Source: Bog-473 sp963824195 | GTDB taxonomy: Bacteria; Actinomycetota; Acidimicrobiia; Acidimicrobiales; RAAP-2 | Assembly: GCA_963824195.1 (NCBI GenBank) | Contig: CAWGOJ010000040.1 | Location: 62,001 to 126,000 of the forward strand | Direction: 5' to 3' | DNA length: 64,000 nucleotides | Shown here: in pieces, positions 8,796 through 17,541 of the stretch | Layout of the letters: each line of letters begins with the position of its first letter | Numbering within the stretch: position 1 is the first letter of the stretch | Notes under the pieces: model-generated | The model's database searches: none | The model's input: only the letters and a program-made list of their open reading frames with translations | What the model was told of the DNA's origin: nothing | Program-made: the position numbers and the translations under genes

Positions 8796-9098
8796 GGTCT
8801 GCACTTCAGGCGCAACCAGACGAACGGGACCGACGGCATGACCGCCGTGATCTGAGTGTTTGCTGAAAAGAGCCGGCGATCGGAGCCCCTTGAGTACCAT
8901 CTGTGGTTCGTGAGAAGAGCGACCCAGGTGAGGGAGACAGCGGGAGGCGTGAAGGTCTCCCAAGGCGCAGGCGCGTCGAGCGCAACGTCGACAAGACTGC
9001 TCCAATGAGCGCTGCCCGGCCCACGGAACGGCATCGTAGGGCTGACCCGAGCCGTCCGTGACCGGAGGAGGCGGAGAGCGGGAGCCCCGGAGTACGCC

Positions 9099-11119
9099 AT
9101 CGACCCCGACGCGCCTCGTCAGGCACCGAATCTCTCCTACATCCCGGCGCTCGACGGGATCCGGGGCGTCGCCATCATCGTCATCATGGGGTATCACGGC
9201 GGCGTCTTCCTGACGTCGGGTGGGTTCTACTCCCTCGACACGTTCTTCGCCCTCTCGGGCTTCCTCATCACGTCACTGCTGATCTCGGAATGGCAGCGAT
9301 CGTCGACGATCCGCCTCGGGCGCTTCTGGGCCCGACGTGCCCGACGGCTTCTACCGGCCCTGTTGGTCATGTTGCTCGGCGTCGCCGTCTTCGCCGCCTT
9401 CCTGGTTCCCGCGGGGACCTACCCCACCCTGCGCGGTGACGCCTTCTCCGCGCTGTTCTACTTCGCCAACTGGCACTTCATCGCCAACGGCTCGAACTAC
9501 TTCAACCAGACCGCACTCACCTCACCGCTGACCCACACCTGGTCGCTCGCGGTCGAGGAGCAGTTCTACCTGGTCTGGCCCTTGGTCGTCCTCGGCCTGT
9601 TCAGGCTCTGGAAGAGCACCCGGGCCCTGCTCGCGGTGTGCATCGTGGGGGCGTTGGCCTCGGCGATCGAGATGGCCGTTCGCTACTCCCCCGGTGACGT
9701 CAATCGGCTCTACTACGGCACCGATACCCGCGCTCAGTCCCTGCTCGTCGGTGCGGCGCTGGCGGCGTCGCTCTCGCTCTGGGCAGACCACCGCCGCCGG
9801 CTGGGCGTCCTCCCGGCACGGACCGATCGGGTGCTCCGTCGACTGGGCGGCGACCCGGCCTGGGCCGTCCGGACGGCACTCGGGCGAGCCGCCGCCCTTG
9901 CGGTGGGAGTGGCCGGCGTCGCCGTGAGCGCGGCGCTGTGGACCCTGGTCTCCTACAACGACGCTTTTGCGTACCGCGGCGGCTTCCTACTGGCGGCGCT
10001 CGCCACGACGGCCGTGCTGTTCAGTGTGGTGTGCTCCCAGCGTTCCGTCCTGGCGCGGTGCCTGTCGCTTGCCCCGCTGCGCTACGTGGGCCGCATTTCC
10101 TACGGCATGTACCTCTGGCATTTCCCGCTGTTCATCTACATCGACAACGCCAGGACCGGCCTCACCGGTTACCCGCTGTTCGCGGTCCGGGTCGCCGTCA
10201 CGCTTGTGGTCGCCACGGGTTCCTTCTACGTGGTCGAGCGGCCGATCCGACAGGGGAACCTCCTGCGCGGCCGGCGGACATGGGCCGTCACGCCGGCGGC
10301 CGTGCTGGCCACGGTCGTCGCCCTCGTGGCGGCGACGAACGTCCCGGCGGTGGCGGCGCCGACGACGGGACCTCCGGTGACCTCCGCTCTCGGCACCGGA
10401 CCCCCGTCAAGGCACTGGTCGTGGGCGACTCCACGGCCCTGACCCTCGACATCGGCCTCAACGAACACGCCCGTGACTACGGCATCGAGCCGTTCAACGG
10501 CGGAATCCTGGGCTGCGGGGTCACCAGCGGTGCCGAGTACCAGGAGAAGGGTGTGGATGCCCCCATGGCCGTCCAGTGCCAGGGGGGCCCGGCCCAGACC
10601 CAGTGGCCCGCCCTGTGGAGGGCGAAGATCGTCAAGGACGACCCCAACGTCGTGCTGATCCTCGCCGGCCGTTGGGAGGTCTCGGATCGCACCTACGACG
10701 GACGCTGGACCAACATCGAGGATCCCACCTACGCGGCGTACATACGGCAGGAGCTCACGGATGCGGTACACCTGGCCGGGTCCGGCGGCGCCACGGTCGT
10801 TCTGATGACGGCCCCCTGCTACGACACCGGCGAGCAACCCGATGGCCAGCCCTGGCCCGAGGACTCACGGGCCCGCCTGGCCAGCTACAACCAGATCGTC
10901 CGCGACGTGGCCGCCTCCATCCCGGGCACGTCGCTCCTCGACTTCAACGCGATGGCCTGCCCGGGCGGCCAGTACGAGGAGTACATGGGTGGCCAGCAGG
11001 TACGCCTGGCCGACGGCATCCACTTCACCTTCACGGGTGGTGACGCCTTCGCGTCCCGGATCTGGCCGTACATTTTGCGACTCGGGCACCAGCAGATGGC
11101 CCGAACGGGGAGCCGCTGA
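9099..11119 (+). pseudogene. acyltransferase-3 / SGNH-domain protein, frameshifted
   Basis: Product: a membrane-bound O-acyltransferase (OafA/YrhL type) that modifies cell-surface sugars, with a C-terminal SGNH esterase-like domain. The first frame (to 10442) reads YIPALDGIRGVAIIVIMGYHGG, then FYSLDTFFALSGFLITSLL, WSLAVEEQFYLVWPL and the long helical region ending RISYGMYLWHFPLFIY. The second frame resumes at VKALVVGDSTALTLD (block I, GDS) and ends with LADGIHFT (block V, DGIH). The frames join if the run of five C at 10401-10405 is read as six. The N-terminus is also odd: no ATG, GTG or TTG exists in frame before ATG 9186, which is already inside the first helix, while an ATG at 9005 leads into a different frame. 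So either two indels or a non-canonical start. Real decay or sequence error cannot be told apart here. Confidence 0.75.
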
Positions 11120-11146
11120 CTCCCGGCCAGGCAGCATGGCCCGGGC

Positions 11147-11701
11147 TCAGCCCACCCGCCGCAGGGTGTTGTGGTCGGTGTGAGGGAACGGCTCGTCGAA
11201 CTCCTTCATCTTGAGGATGGTGACCTCGTCGTAGGACCAGCTGTCCTCGCCGAGGGTGATCGTCACCTCGTAGCTCAAGGTGCTGGCGTTCTGGGCCAGG
11301 TATTTGTTCTCGCCGATGCCGTACTGGGCGTCGCCCATGGCAGCCATAAGGGTGAACTTGGTCGCGTCCGTGGCCGCGGTGCCTCCGGCCAGGGTCGTGA
11401 TTCCCCGAGGGACGACGAAGCCCTTCATGATCTCGCCGGTCGCGGCGTCCCAGAGCCAGTAGCCCACTTCGGTGTGGAACGGGTTCTCCTCGTCACCACG
11501 CCACATGGCGCTCTTGTAGTCGAGGCCGTAGAGGTGCTGGCTCCCGTTGTCGACCGGACCGAACGGCTTCATCGTGCACTTCTCCAGGTAGGGGCTACCC
11601 AGCACCTTCCCCTGGGAGTGCGAGAACGCGGTGTCGAGTCCGCCCTTGTCGCTCTCCCACTCGCCAGCAAGCGCTCCCAGCGGTCCCCATTCATTGGCCA
11701 T
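11147..11701 (-). CDS. nitrobindin-like heme-binding beta-barrel protein
   Basis: A 184-residue cytoplasmic protein resembling the FABP-like nitrobindin/DUF1794 family: LGALAGEWESDKGG at the start, then the barrel strands FHTEVGYWLWDAATGEIMKGFVVPRGITTLAGG, ending WSYDEVTILKM and a short charged tail. Family members bind heme in an all-beta barrel and have been linked to NO or peroxynitrite chemistry. The proximal histidine of nitrobindin cannot be assigned here by eye, so heme binding is inferred. AGGA lies 7 nt before the ATG and a TAGGCT box lies further upstream beside a 14-bp palindrome. It is convergent with the acyltransferase, with 27 bases between them. Confidence 0.65.
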   Translation of the reverse strand: MANEWGPLGALAGEWESDKGGLDTAFSHSQGKVLGSPYLEKCTMKPFGPVDNGSQHLYGLDYKSAMWRGDEENPFHTEVGYWLWDAATGEIMKGFVVPRGITTLAGGTAATDATKFTLMAAMGDAQYGIGENKYLAQNASTLSYEVTITLGEDSWSYDEVTILKMKEFDEPFPHTDHNTLRRVG

Positions 11702-11723
11702 GGTTCGTTCCTATCTCTCGACG

Positions 11724-11737
11724 CCTCGTCGACGAGG
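11724..11737. promoter_or_regulatory. 14-bp palindrome in the 5' leader of the nitrobindin-like gene
   Basis: CCTCGTCGACGAGG is a perfect palindrome between the -10-like TAGGCT and the ATG at 11701. It could be an operator or a leader hairpin. GC-rich palindromes of this length can occur by chance. Confidence 0.35.
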
Positions 11738-11806
11738 AGCCTAGGCCGAACCGACGTGGTCGATCCCCTGCGGGGATGTGCTACCCGCCCTGGTGGCGGA
11801 TGATCC

Positions 11807-12538
11807 TCATGCCGTGGCCCACTCCGAATCCGACTTCCCGAGCAAGAAGGTCGTCACGCCCACGACCACCAGCACGACCAGAGCGATCACCAGGGCAAAG
11901 ACGATGCGGATGTGCAGGACGCACGCCGCACCGACGAGGGCGCCGACGAGCATCGCGGCGATCGCGATGAGGCGCCGTCCCGACCTCGATCCCTTTCCGC
12001 CGACGATCGTGCTGTCGGCGACGATGCCGGTGATGGTCAGGGTCAGGACCGTGGTCGTCAGATCGGGGACGGCAACCTGGCGGGCGGCGGCGTTCTGCAC
12101 CCCCATGGCGGTGGCGAGGACGAAGATGAGGGCGTAGCGGAATCCGGCAGTCACCGGACTTCCACTCAGCGACGCCAGGACGACGGAGACCCCGAGCAGA
12201 ATCGCCTCGACGGCGGTCGCCATGCTGAGCAGCCGACCCCGATGTGTCCCATATCTCTTTCCGGCCTGTCCGCCGACGAGGGCGCCCAGGCAGAACGACA
12301 CCAACGCGACCACCGAGGCGCCAATGGAGAAGCCGGGGGCCCCCGCCAGTGCGAAGCCAAGGAAGACGACGTTTCCCGTCATGTTGGCGACGAACACATG
12401 CCCGAGGACGAGGTAGCTGAACGCATCGACCAGACCCGTGACGAGAGTCATCGCGACCAGCAGCGGCGGCAGAGGGCCGTCCTTGCCTGTCCGTGTCGGG
12501 ATGAGTGTCTGACGGACCTCTGTGATGAAGGTGTGCAT
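11807..12538 (-). CDS. DUF1275 (YoaK-like) membrane protein
   Basis: A 243-residue integral membrane protein of the YoaK/DUF1275 family, function unknown. The family opening VTGLVDAFSYLVLGHVFVANMTGNVVFLG is near residues 33-61. MGVQNAAARQVAVPDLTTTVLTLTITG near 145-171 is the other conserved block. About six helices are evident. The ATG at 12538 is chosen over a longer open frame because AAGGA lies 6 nt upstream. It is alone, with no partner in an operon. Confidence 0.85.
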   Translation of the reverse strand: MHTFITEVRQTLIPTRTGKDGPLPPLLVAMTLVTGLVDAFSYLVLGHVFVANMTGNVVFLGFALAGAPGFSIGASVVALVSFCLGALVGGQAGKRYGTHRGRLLSMATAVEAILLGVSVVLASLSGSPVTAGFRYALIFVLATAMGVQNAAARQVAVPDLTTTVLTLTITGIVADSTIVGGKGSRSGRRLIAIAAMLVGALVGAACVLHIRIVFALVIALVVLVVVGVTTFLLGKSDSEWATA

Positions 12539-12822
12539 GATGAATCCTTGTCGTGACGGGCTCTGACCCACGCGGCGCAGAGGTACCTTCCCGCCGGCCA
12601 GTCTTGTTCGACCGAGCAGGGATTTCACGGGGAAATTCGGGCACGCGACAGCCAAATGGGGGCGGGCGGGTCGGAACGAGTACCGACCACGGGATGGCCG
12701 GAAGGTGCGCGGGAGACGTCAACCAGCCGTGACGATGATCTGGGCCGCCGGGATTCAGATCGCCTGATGACCTCTTCCCGTGCCCTCGTAGGGCGCCGGA
12801 GAGGGGGGCTCCGACGGCGCCG

Positions 12823-13697
12823 AACCATGGGCGCTCGACGCGATCGAGTCGGCTCTCCTGACGCTCCTGGAGCGCCACCGATGGCTTCGTCTTCGCGATC
12901 AGCGCTGAGGGCATCCCGAAGCCGGCGCCGGTCCGGACGTCGCTCTTCGGCATCAGCTCGTCGGGGGCGACGTCAAGCTCATGGACGAGCTCATCCGGCC
13001 GATCGCTCCTAGTGACAAGCTGTGGGGGCAGGCGCACGCAAGGGGCGCGGTGGCTACCGTCCGGCGGGTCAGCGATCCCGACAATCCGTCGACCTGTACC
13101 TCCTGGATGTGAGGCCAAGTACCAGGTGATGATCGGCCTGTTCACTCCGGGCTTCTCGTCCGACGGCGACGAGATCGTGGAGGGCGCCGCTCATGCAGCC
13201 TCCGCCTTGCTCGTGCCGTGAAGGACACCAGCGCCGTCTTCACGTGGGTCGACCCGCCTCTCGGTCATCCTCGGTTGGGCCCCGAGGAGCTCATCGGCCG
13301 GCGCACGCTCGATTCGTCACCGACGACGCGAGCTGGGGATCGCGCGTGGATGGAGATGCTGAACTCGGAAGACCGAGTCCCGGTCCGCCTGCGGCACCGG
13401 CACCGTGACGGCTCGTGGGTCTGGCTCGAGGTCACCAACCAGAGGCGCCGCGGCGACGGGGACGAGGGCGACATCTGACTCAGATGTTGGACGTCTCCGA
13501 GGAGATGGCCACCATCGACGCACTGCACGCCCGGGAGCAGCTCCTGGGCCAGCTGACGGAGACTGTCCGGTGGATCTCTTCCATGCGGACCTCGTCGGCA
13601 ACCTTCTGTTCGCTAACCGTCGGCTCTCCGAGATGATGGGATCGGCCCGGGCGAACTGGTTGACCAGCTTGCACGGGTCGAACGGAAGACCGTGGAG
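12823..13697 (+). pseudogene. PAS-domain / GGDEF signalling protein, 5' remnant
   Basis: Coding remnants can be followed only by switching frames. They are ALDAIESALLTLLERH near 12830, VKLMDELIRPIAPSDKLWGQ near 12972, YQVMIGLFTPGFSSDGDEIVEGAAHAAS near 13122-13200, a first PAS domain (FTWVDPPL, PEELIGRRTLD, VPVRLRHRHRDGSWVWLEVTN) near 13238-13440, the linker LDVSEEMATIDALHAREQLLGQLTETV, and a second PAS start (LFHADLVGNLLFANRRLSEMMG). At least four frame changes are needed. The last readable residues (LARVERKTVELE) run into CTAG at the IS junction and continue after the element at 15396. The intact gene would encode a cyclic-di-GMP-type sensor. Confidence 0.65.
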
Positions 13698-13701
13698 CTA
13701 G

Positions 13702-13731
13702 GAGCGTGGGTCGGAATTGGCCAGTGGGTCC
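13702..13731 (+). repeat. left terminal inverted repeat of the IS
   Basis: Starts GAGCGTGGGTCGGAA and matches the reverse complement of 15362-15391 at 24 of 30 positions. CTAG precedes it. Confidence 0.75.
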
Positions 13732-13847
13732 GGACTGACGCCTGAGAACCACTGTTCGGGGCTCCCGGACAGGCCATGGCGCGGAGAAGGCGGCCAAGAG
13801 CCGTTGAGCGAGTGGTCGATGCCTCACCGACACCGATTGGGACCTTC

Positions 13848-15283
13848 CTATGCGCCGCTCGGGCCAGCTTTCGCAGGTTGTGGCAGAGCGAGTGCAGAGC
13901 CCCTCACTCGTGCACCCTGTAGACCGCGTAGACGGAGGAACCCGGCGCCTTGTCGGACCTTCATCTGACCGAAAACCGGCTCGACGATGGCCTTGCGTCT
14001 GGCGTAGTCGGCCCGTCCGGCTTTGGTGCGCAGTCGGCGCGCCATGTCTCTTTGACCGTGGCATCTCTTGGGATGGGACCTCTCGGTGCTGTCGGCACCC
14101 GCTCGTGGTGCTTGATGCGCCCGGGGCAACGATACGTCGACGCCGGCGTCGGTGACATCGGTCACGTTCTTCTCGGAGAGGTATCCGGCGTCGGCGATGA
14201 CGGTGTCGGGATCCTCCTCGATGTCCGCAGCGCCGAGGTTGGCTTCGGTGATCCCGATCATCTCCATCAGGTGCGGGGCGTCGGCGGCCTGGTTGCTCAC
14301 CGACTGGGCCAAGATGACCTGAGCCTCTTCATCGACCACGGCTTGGGCGTTGAAGGCGTAATGGAAGCCGTCGTCGTCTTCATCATCCGTGACTCGGGGT
14401 CGGTGAAGTTGCGCTGGGCCCGCCCAGGGGCGTGGCCCCCTCGGCCGCCGCCGCGGCGGCCGCTTGGGCCTCGTGCTCGGTGGCGTCTTGTTCTTTGGCC
14501 TTGTCCTGGGCCTTTTGCGCTGCCTTGTCCCTCGCCTCGGCCTCGATAGCTTCCTTGGCTGCTCGCAGTTTGGCCAGGCGGCCCTGCTTGGTGGCCAGCT
14601 CAGGCGGGAGCTCGTCACCCCTTTTGTCCCCCGAACTCTTCGTCCTCGGCCAGGTCGGTGGCCTCGGCCTCGGCCAGCATGGCCGCCACCTGGGCCTCGA
14701 GCTCTTCGATGCGCGGTCGCATCCGGTCATAGCTCATGGCCTTGTGTCTAGACGCCGACGCCCGCAGCTTGGTGCCGTCGAGGGCCACCCGGCCGAGCTT
14801 CACCAGTCCCGCCTCGGCGCACAGGGCCAAGACCTGGACGAACAGGGCGTCGATGGCGCCCAGGTGCCGGCGCCGGAATCGGGAGATGGAGCGGTAATCG
14901 GGAGCTGCATTCGCACTCAGCCAGCGGAAGGCCACATCGGTGTGGCAACGCCGTTCCATCTCCCGTGAGCTGGTGACCCCGATCGAGTAGGCGTAGAGGA
15001 GGAGTTTGAGCATCATCTCGGGGTCATAGGGCGGGGCACCCGAGGCCTCGGTGTAGGAGTCGTAGACGCACGACAGGTCGAGCATGGTGTCGACCACGTC
15101 GGAGATGAAACGGGCCTCGTGGTCCTCGGGCAGCCAGTCGTCGAGAGAGGGCGGGAGAAGGAACGACTGAGACTGGTCGTAGTGGCGGAACCGCTTCTGG
15201 GTCCCCACCGGCGTCACCGCCCGAGCCGGGACCGGCCCCGTCTCCACCTCGAAGAGCTTGTCGCCGTCCCGATCATCTGTCAT
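13848..15283 (-). pseudogene. IS1182-family transposase, multiply frameshifted
   Basis: The N-terminal part (15283 to about 14620) is intact: QKRFRHYDQSQSFLLPPSLDDWLPEDHEAR, PPYDPEMMLKLLLYAYSIGV, the DUF772-type SREMERRCHTDVAFRWLS, and the DDE start RVALDGTKLRA. It then shifts frame near 14625 into a Lys/Ala-rich linker (QGRLAKLRAAKEAIEAEARDK). It shifts again near 14395 into DGFHYAFNAQAVVDEEAQVILA, DTVIADAGYLSEKNV and KAGRADYARRKAIVEPVFGQ, with further slips near 14105 and before the C-terminus. The conserved D, D and E blocks all remain recognisable but cannot be made as one protein. The element is probably immobile unless supplied in trans. Confidence 0.75.
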
Positions 15284-15361
15284 GGCCAATTCTCGCAACC
15301 CGCAGGAGAATCGCGAATCGGGGACCCGCTCCCAACCCGATGGAGGGTCAGTCAGCCTGCT

Positions 15362-15391
15362 GGAGTCACTGGCGGGTTCTGACCCACGCTC
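15362..15391 (-). repeat. right terminal inverted repeat of the IS
   Basis: Reads GAGCGTGGGTCAGAA on the minus strand. CTAG follows on the plus strand at 15392-15395. Confidence 0.75.
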
Positions 15392-15395
15392 CTAG

Positions 15396-15665
15396 AGGCC
15401 GCTCGGCGCCGCCGAGGACGGCGCCGACTTCGACACAGTGGTTCGCATCCGAAGAGGGCCGGACCCGTCACTGCTCAGCAGAGTCGGCCTCCGTGACGAC
15501 TACGGCACGGTCACGGGGTTGACCGGTTGCGTCGAGGATGTCACGGCCAACGTCCAGAGCCGCAGTGATCTCGGGCGAGGCCATCAGCGACCCGCTGACC
15601 GGATGCCGAACGCGCCGGGACGCCGGCGGGCTGCAGGACACGCTGGATCACGCGCAGCCGCCATG
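15396..15665 (+). pseudogene. PAS-domain / GGDEF signalling protein, 3' remnant
   Basis: Continues the interrupted second PAS domain after the IS: GAAEDGADFDTVVRIRRGPDPSLLSRVGLRDDYGTVTGLTGCVEDVTANVQ, a typical PAS/PAC C-terminal edge. In a shifted frame, SDPLTGCRTRR and LQDTLDH follow; SDPLTGC is the opening of a GGDEF domain. No further GGDEF sequence follows, so the catalytic half is missing. The remaining DNA to 15961 holds nothing I recognise. Confidence 0.65.
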
Positions 15666-15961
15666 ACCGACCCGGCGGAACGGCGGCCATCTCGTCGACC
15701 TCGACCGCTCAAGCCGGTGAACGACGAGTCGGACGCGACGGCGACGAGGGCTCCTCCTGAGCGGAACGGACGCACGTCCGGCGCCGGGCGAGGCGCCCGG
15801 CGGGGATGAGAGAAAAAAAAGGTCCGGTCCAAGCGTGAAGGACGATCCGAACCGGTGATGTTCGTTGACCCTCGGGCCTGAGTCGCCCCCATGCCCACGG
15901 CCACTGCTCCCGCCGGTGCCGACCGCTCTCGCCGCGCTCCTCTCGGGACGGGGCAGCGCCT

Positions 15962-16645
15962 TCAGTCGGCGAAGCCGATGGAGGCGTGGCTCGCGTCGCA
16001 GAACGGCTTGTTCTTCGAGGCGCCACAGCGGCAGAGGGTGACCCGGTTGCGTACCTCGTAGGGTTCGCCGTCGGCAGCGACGACGGGGATCCCGCCTCTC
16101 ACCCAGAGAGGTCCGGCCACACCTTCTGCGGGGTCTTCGACGATCCCGATCGACGGCTCGAGGTCGGGCTCCCGCGGAGCCTTGGTCTCACGGTCCCAGA
16201 CCATCAGGCGACCCGACGGGCAGAGCGCGGCTTCTTGCGCGGTCAGGGCGGCCGCGTCCGGGCCGGGGCGTCCGACCAGTGTCCATATCTGGCCGGCGAC
16301 GTCACAGAAACGAGCGAACGCGCAGAGGGGTTGGGCGTCGGTGAGGATCAGGGTCGGACCCTCCTGCACATCGGCCTGCCGGAGATACGGCTCGCGACTG
16401 GCGGTCTCCTCCCCCCGGAAACCGACCCGCGCGTGCGATCCGTCACAGAAGGGCTTGTTGGCGGACTGACCGCAGCGGCACAGGGCGCAGCTGTCCTTCG
16501 TCGCATAGGTCTCACCCTGCCGCCAGCCGATGGAGTTGCCCTCGGCGTCGTCGACGATCGACTGCCGCGCGATTGGCACTGCGCCCGAGACCAGATACGG
16601 CCCGTTCTCGCTGACCCTGATCTGCATGGTCTCATGCGGTTCCAT
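15962..16645 (-). CDS. double CDGSH iron-sulfur protein
   Basis: A 227-residue cytoplasmic protein with two CDGSH-type 2Fe-2S sites. Site one is C56-R-C58 ... PFC67-D-G-S-H71; site two is C205-R-C207 ... PFC216-D-A-S-H220. Both have the 3-Cys/1-His ligand set; the second has DAS in place of DGS. Between them, residues about 90-150 carry extra cysteines (LCAFARFCD, ALCPSGRL) that could form a further metal or ferredoxin-like site. CDGSH proteins take part in redox sensing, electron transfer or cluster transfer; no specific partner is visible here. The ATG is chosen because GGAGG lies 5 nt upstream; the longer open frame has none. The divergent neighbour is a PhoU-like gene. Confidence 0.85.
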   Translation of the reverse strand: MEPHETMQIRVSENGPYLVSGAVPIARQSIVDDAEGNSIGWRQGETYATKDSCALCRCGQSANKPFCDGSHARVGFRGEETASREPYLRQADVQEGPTLILTDAQPLCAFARFCDVAGQIWTLVGRPGPDAAALTAQEAALCPSGRLMVWDRETKAPREPDLEPSIGIVEDPAEGVAGPLWVRGGIPVVAADGEPYEVRNRVTLCRCGASKNKPFCDASHASIGFAD

Positions 16646-16871
16646 GGGTGCCTCCCGGAGCCGGCGATCACCGCTCTGTCGTGTGATACCCGGGTCTGGC
16701 CATTCCAATCGACTCCGTACGCCGCTGCCAATGATGGATCGCCGATACGGGCGTTGGCCTGCGGCTCAGAGCCCCGGCCCGATCGGCGGCGTCGGAGCGA
16801 GGGGCCCCGGCCTCGGTGACCACCGAGCGACCCTTTCGCGAACACAAGGTGAACTGATGGTCCAGCCTGGG

Positions 16872-16877
16872 TATGTT
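16872..16877 (+). promoter_or_regulatory. leaderless -10 box for the PhoU-like gene
   Basis: TATGTT, 8 nt before the GTG start at 16886. Confidence 0.45.
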
Positions 16878-16885
16878 CGTGGGCC

Positions 16886-17482
16886 GTGGCGTCACCTATG
16901 GAGCAAGCCGTCCTGAATCTGTTCGCCCTCGTGAGAGAAGCGATGGCCCGGGCCACGTGGGCCCTCCTGAACGGCGACATGGAGCTGGCCCAGTCCGTGG
17001 TCGACGGGGACCAAGAGGTCGACGACATGACCGCGGAACTCGAGCTCGTCGTCTGGTCGCGCATCGAGGCCGACGACCTCGACCTCGTTCAGCTGCGACA
17101 GCTCGTCGGGTTCCTCCTCATCCTCCCCGAGCTCGAGCGCAGCGCCGACCTCGCCGAGCACATCGCCCAGAGGGCTCTCTCGAACATCGGCGCCGACATG
17201 ACGCCGGTCGCCCGCGGCATCGTCCAGCGGATGTCGGAGGTGGCGGCCGAGATGTGGCAGTCCACGGCCGCTGCCTACACGGGGAACGATGCGGGGGGGC
17301 TCGAGCTCCACGAGGCGGACGAGGAGTTGGACATCCTCCACGGCCGCCTGACCACCGAGATCGGCAGGGGAGGGATGGCCACCACGGTGACCGCCCAGGT
17401 GACGCTGATCTCCCGCTTCTACGAGCGGCTCGGGGACCACGCCGTCAACCTCAGCCGGCGGATCGCCGCGCTCCAGGGGTAG
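16886..17482 (+). CDS. phoU: PhoU-domain phosphate signalling regulator
   Basis: A 198-residue all-helical cytoplasmic protein made of two PhoU three-helix repeats. The first repeat has SVVDGDQEVDDMTAELELVVWSRI near residues 36-59 and the second has ELHEADEELDILHGRLTTEI near 137-156. It ends with the characteristic ISRFYERLGDHAVNLSRRI. PhoU proteins couple the Pst phosphate transporter to the PhoR/PhoB-type two-component system and dampen phosphate uptake. Neither pst nor pho genes lie beside it, so it may be a stand-alone paralogue. GTG at 16886 is preferred because of the -10 box 8 nt upstream. It is slightly shorter than the usual 215-240 residues. Confidence 0.85.
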   Translation: MASPMEQAVLNLFALVREAMARATWALLNGDMELAQSVVDGDQEVDDMTAELELVVWSRIEADDLDLVQLRQLVGFLLILPELERSADLAEHIAQRALSNIGADMTPVARGIVQRMSEVAAEMWQSTAAAYTGNDAGGLELHEADEELDILHGRLTTEIGRGGMATTVTAQVTLISRFYERLGDHAVNLSRRIAALQG

Positions 17483-17541
17483 CGGCGACCGTCGGTTCGG
17501 ATTCACCCGGCGGAGGCCCGGTGCGACCGCTCGGGCCCTGC

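Larger units (their letters stand above)
13702..15391 (-). mobile_element. IS1182-like insertion sequence (1.69 kb)
   Basis: The ends are inverted repeats: GAGCGTGGGTC at 13702-13712 and GACCCACGCTC at 15381-15391. Similarity extends inward to about 30 bp (24 matches, including GAA, GCCAGTG and TCC blocks). Both ends abut CTAG (13698-13701 and 15392-15395), which fits a 4-bp target duplication or a preferred palindromic target. The cargo is a single transposase, which is broken. The element interrupts the PAS/GGDEF pseudogene. Assignment to the IS1182 family rests on the transposase N-terminal half. Confidence 0.8.

Noticed and set aside
15779..15830. Rho-independent terminator (GC hairpin near an A8 run)
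   Set aside because: For the plus strand the run is A, not T. For the minus strand the T run precedes the hairpin instead of following it.
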